This document shows, piece by piece, positions 6,217-7,764 of a stretch of DNA of 7,764 bases; the first letter of the stretch is position 1, and each line of letters opens with the position of its first letter. The notes under the pieces are model-generated. The model did no database searches, had not been told where the DNA came from, and saw nothing but the letters and a program-made list of their open reading frames with translations. The stretch is from Leptospirales bacterium (GTDB lineage Bacteria > Spirochaetota > Leptospiria > Leptospirales > Leptonemataceae): the NCBI GenBank assembly GCA_014238825.1, contig JABAAI010000039.1:238-8001 (forward strand). Direction: 5' to 3'. Both the position numbers and the translations under genes were made by a program.

Positions 6217-7296
6217 ATGCTTTTTCCTCTTTATAAGACAGACAAGGTTCTCTCTACTTTCACAAGCATCAAACTAGGGGGGCGGGCAAGTTATTTTTTT
6301 AGGGCTAATAATCTTTGGAGCCTTCGCCTTGCGCTCAAGAAAGCCAAATTAAAGGGGATCCCTGTTCTCATTATAGGCGAGGGGAGTAATCTTGTTATAT
6401 CTGATGATGGCTTTGATGGTCTTGTAATTAAACTAGAGTTGCGAGGCATAAAAATTATTAAAAGTGAAAAGGCTTGCCGAGTCCGTGCGGCAGCAGGAGA
6501 GAATTGGGATGCTTTTGTTAAAAAATTAATCACGAATTCTTTTGGCGGTCTGGAATGTCTTTCTGGTATTCCAGGCTCTGTGGGAGCTAGTCCTATCCAA
6601 AACATTGGTGCCTACGGTCAAGAGGTTGCTAGCTGTATAGAAAGTGTTGAATGTCTTGATAGAAAGAGCCTTGAGCTAGTGAAGCTAAGTCATGATGAGT
6701 GTCGATTTAATTATCGCTCCAGTATTTTTAAAAAGGATTTAACGGGCTTGGTAATTACACATGTCAATTATTATTTTGATAAGGAATATATACCAGAGAT
6801 TATTTATCCTCAGCTAAGAGTAGACTTAGAGCAAAAGGGAATTCATATCATAAGTTGTAGTATTAAGGCTTTAGAAAGTATTCGAGCTTCTGTTTTGGCT
6901 TTAAGAATTAAAAAGGGGATGGTAATCGGTGCCAAAGATAGTTATTTACCATCAGTGGGATCTTTTTTTGTTAATCCTATCTTAACAAATTCAGAGTATG
7001 CTGAACTTAAAAAACGTTGTTTAAGCCTAGGGATTAAGGAAGAAGTCCCATTTTTTGAGATAGGAAAAGGAAAGACTAATAAAAAGAAAGTTCCCGCTGC
7101 TTGGTTGATTGAGAATGCTGGTTTTAGTCGTGGTTTTTCTAAGGACGGGGTTGGAATTTCTCTCAAACATGCTTTGGTTTTAGTGAACAATGGGAATGGT
7201 ACAACGAAGGCATTACTTTCTTTGGCTAATGAAATTAAAAAGAAACTAAAAGATAGCTATGGTATCACTCTGAAAAAAGAACCGGTCGTATTATAA
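6217..7296 (+). CDS. murB: UDP-N-acetylenolpyruvoylglucosamine reductase
   Basis: Cytoplasmic flavoenzyme that reduces UDP-GlcNAc-enolpyruvate to UDP-MurNAc with NADPH, the second committed step of peptidoglycan precursor synthesis. At 359 residues it is near the E. coli length (342). The FAD-binding half shows TSIKLGG (16-22), IIGEGSNLVISDDGFDGLVI (52-71) and GLECLSGIPGSVGASPIQNI (111-130) followed by GAYGQE. The substrate half shows NYRSS (165-169) with catalytic Arg167, SVGSFFVNP (246-254) with the proton-donor Ser249, PAAWLIENAGF (293-303), HALVLVN (318-324) and the C-terminal KKEP with Glu355. The long insert between Arg167 and Ser249 and the E. coli-like ending fit a type I MurB. The ATG is supported by an AGAGGG site. 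Upstream is a small basic gene; downstream a strong hairpin separates it from a convergent small gene. Confidence 0.97.
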   Translation: MLFPLYKTDKVLSTFTSIKLGGRASYFFRANNLWSLRLALKKAKLKGIPVLIIGEGSNLVISDDGFDGLVIKLELRGIKIIKSEKACRVRAAAGENWDAFVKKLITNSFGGLECLSGIPGSVGASPIQNIGAYGQEVASCIESVECLDRKSLELVKLSHDECRFNYRSSIFKKDLTGLVITHVNYYFDKEYIPEIIYPQLRVDLEQKGIHIISCSIKALESIRASVLALRIKKGMVIGAKDSYLPSVGSFFVNPILTNSEYAELKKRCLSLGIKEEVPFFEIGKGKTNKKKVPAAWLIENAGFSRGFSKDGVGISLKHALVLVNNGNGTTKALLSLANEIKKKLKDSYGITLKKEPVVL

Positions 7297-7342
7297 GCTT
7301 GTGAAATTAAGTGAGTATTAATGGAATTAGTTTTGATATATT

Positions 7343-7374
7343 TATTAAGGGGAGGTTTATTACTCCCCTTAATA
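7343..7374. terminator. Perfect 12-bp hairpin between convergent genes
   Basis: Arms 7343-7354 (TATTAAGGGGAG) and 7363-7374 pair perfectly around an 8-nt loop (GTTTATTA), with a GGGGAG/CTCCCC core. It lies 46 bp after the murB stop and 13 bp beyond the stop of the opposing small gene, the typical place for a bidirectional terminator. Neither side has a proper T tract, so termination efficiency is uncertain. Confidence 0.6.
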
Positions 7375-7387
7375 TTAGAAATATATA

Positions 7388-7588
7388 TTATTTGACGAGG
7401 AAATGTATTAATTCTACAGCAATTTTATCAATTGCATAAATCATATAATCTTCGTCGTTAATCTTATTTTTATACTCGAGTATGTCTCGAGACAGTGAGT
7501 TTTTTAACCCCTGCTTTCTTTTTAGTAGTGGATCAGGTCCAAAGCGATCCACATTCTTAGTGAATTCTTTTTTTAAAAGAGTATCCAT
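7388..7588 (-). CDS. Small hypothetical protein, 66 residues
   Basis: I do not recognise this protein. The frame could start at an ATG at 7630 (80 residues), but the ATG at 7588 is better supported because AAGGA stands 7 bases upstream, while no such site precedes 7630. The 66-residue product begins MDTLLKKEFTKNVDRFGPDP, has a basic middle (LLKRKQGLKNSLSRD) and an acidic-to-hydrophobic helical end (YAIDKIAVELIHFLVK). There is no signal peptide, Cys or membrane span. It is predicted cytoplasmic and helical. It converges on murB with a hairpin between them. Coding potential is plausible from composition and the ribosome binding site, but unproven. Confidence 0.5.
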   Translation of the reverse strand: MDTLLKKEFTKNVDRFGPDPLLKRKQGLKNSLSRDILEYKNKINDEDYMIYAIDKIAVELIHFLVK

Positions 7589-7592
7589 TTGT

Positions 7593-7625
7593 ACATCCTT
7601 GTAATTTGATAGTCCACATCCTTGT
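7593..7625 (-). repeat. Direct repeat ACAAGGATGT at the small gene start
   Basis: The ten bases ACAAGGATGT (minus strand) occur at 7602-7593 and 7625-7616, 23 bases apart. The copy nearer the gene holds the AAGGA ribosome-binding site (7600-7596) of the ATG at 7588; the other copy lies just after the ATG at 7630. This may be a small duplication of the translation start region. Confidence 0.5.
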
Positions 7626-7712
7626 GGCATAGCAAAGTAGCGTGGTAGCTAAGTTGCTAAACATCGTTAGTAAAAATGACCCGAGAAAGCCAGTACATAC
7701 CAGCTATCAATA

Positions 7713-7747
7713 TCTAAATTAAAATACTTCCTGTATTTTAATTTAGA
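7713..7747. repeat. Perfect 15-bp AT-rich inverted repeat
   Basis: Arms 7713-7727 (TCTAAATTAAAATAC) and 7733-7747 pair perfectly around the 5-nt loop TTCCT. No T tract follows on either strand. It may be an operator, a terminator of a gene beyond the window, or a mobile-repeat remnant. Apart from it, the stretch 7631-7764 shows no gene I can support. Confidence 0.6.
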
Positions 7748-7764
7748 ACAGAAGTCTATCTCAA

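Noticed and set aside
6291..7190. Long minus-strand frames inside murB
   Set aside because: They are antisense shadows of a gene with complete catalytic motifs.
7667..7762. 31-codon minus-strand frame entering from the right edge (contains NLDIDSWYVLAFSGHFY)
   Set aside because: It looks somewhat protein-like and could be the tail of a gene beyond the window, but it is too short to be significant and runs through the perfect 15-bp inverted repeat. Extending the contig would decide.

Overview
This 7.8 kb window is an AT-rich stretch of a bacterial chromosome carrying mostly housekeeping genes. A Gram-negative (diderm) host is suggested by a CopB-type outer-membrane beta-barrel, MurB for peptidoglycan precursor synthesis, and an exported protein with a 3D (MltA-tail-like) domain. 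Most genes lack a visible Shine-Dalgarno sequence and two or three start at GTG. No rRNA, tRNA, CRISPR array, transposase or phage gene is visible, and I cannot name the phylum safely.

Layout. Positions 3-659 (+) hold the 3' part of an unrecognised, helical, basic protein whose frame is open to the left edge. Facing it is a run of five minus-strand genes, read from right to left: thyA (thymidylate synthase), folA (dihydrofolate reductase, its ATG overlapping the thyA stop as TAATG), a CopB-like copper-resistance barrel, lysS (class II lysyl-tRNA synthetase) and a secreted, Cys- and Lys-rich 3D-domain protein. The gaps after folA are about 80-130 bp with no convincing terminators, so partial read-through is possible but one operon is not proven.

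The thyA 5' region (about 5868-5950) is a divergent promoter zone. It has promoter-like elements on both strands, a CAAGAT-T7-ATCTTG inverted repeat, a run of ten A, and on the plus side an overlooked 51-codon basic small gene (5951-6106). That gene sits 110 bp ahead of murB (UDP-N-acetylenolpyruvoylglucosamine reductase, 6217-7296 +). After murB a perfect 12-bp-stem hairpin separates it from a convergent small minus-strand gene (7388-7588). The right edge carries a perfect 15-bp inverted repeat.

How the genes work together. ThyA turns dUMP and methylene-tetrahydrofolate into dTMP and dihydrofolate, and FolA recycles the dihydrofolate; their overlap fits co-translation. MurB and possibly the 3D protein concern the cell wall, LysS translation, CopB copper tolerance. 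I see no clearly novel multi-gene system. The items most worth checking are the small gene and its promoter region, the 3D protein with one of its three name-giving aspartates replaced, and the CopB gene without a CopA partner.
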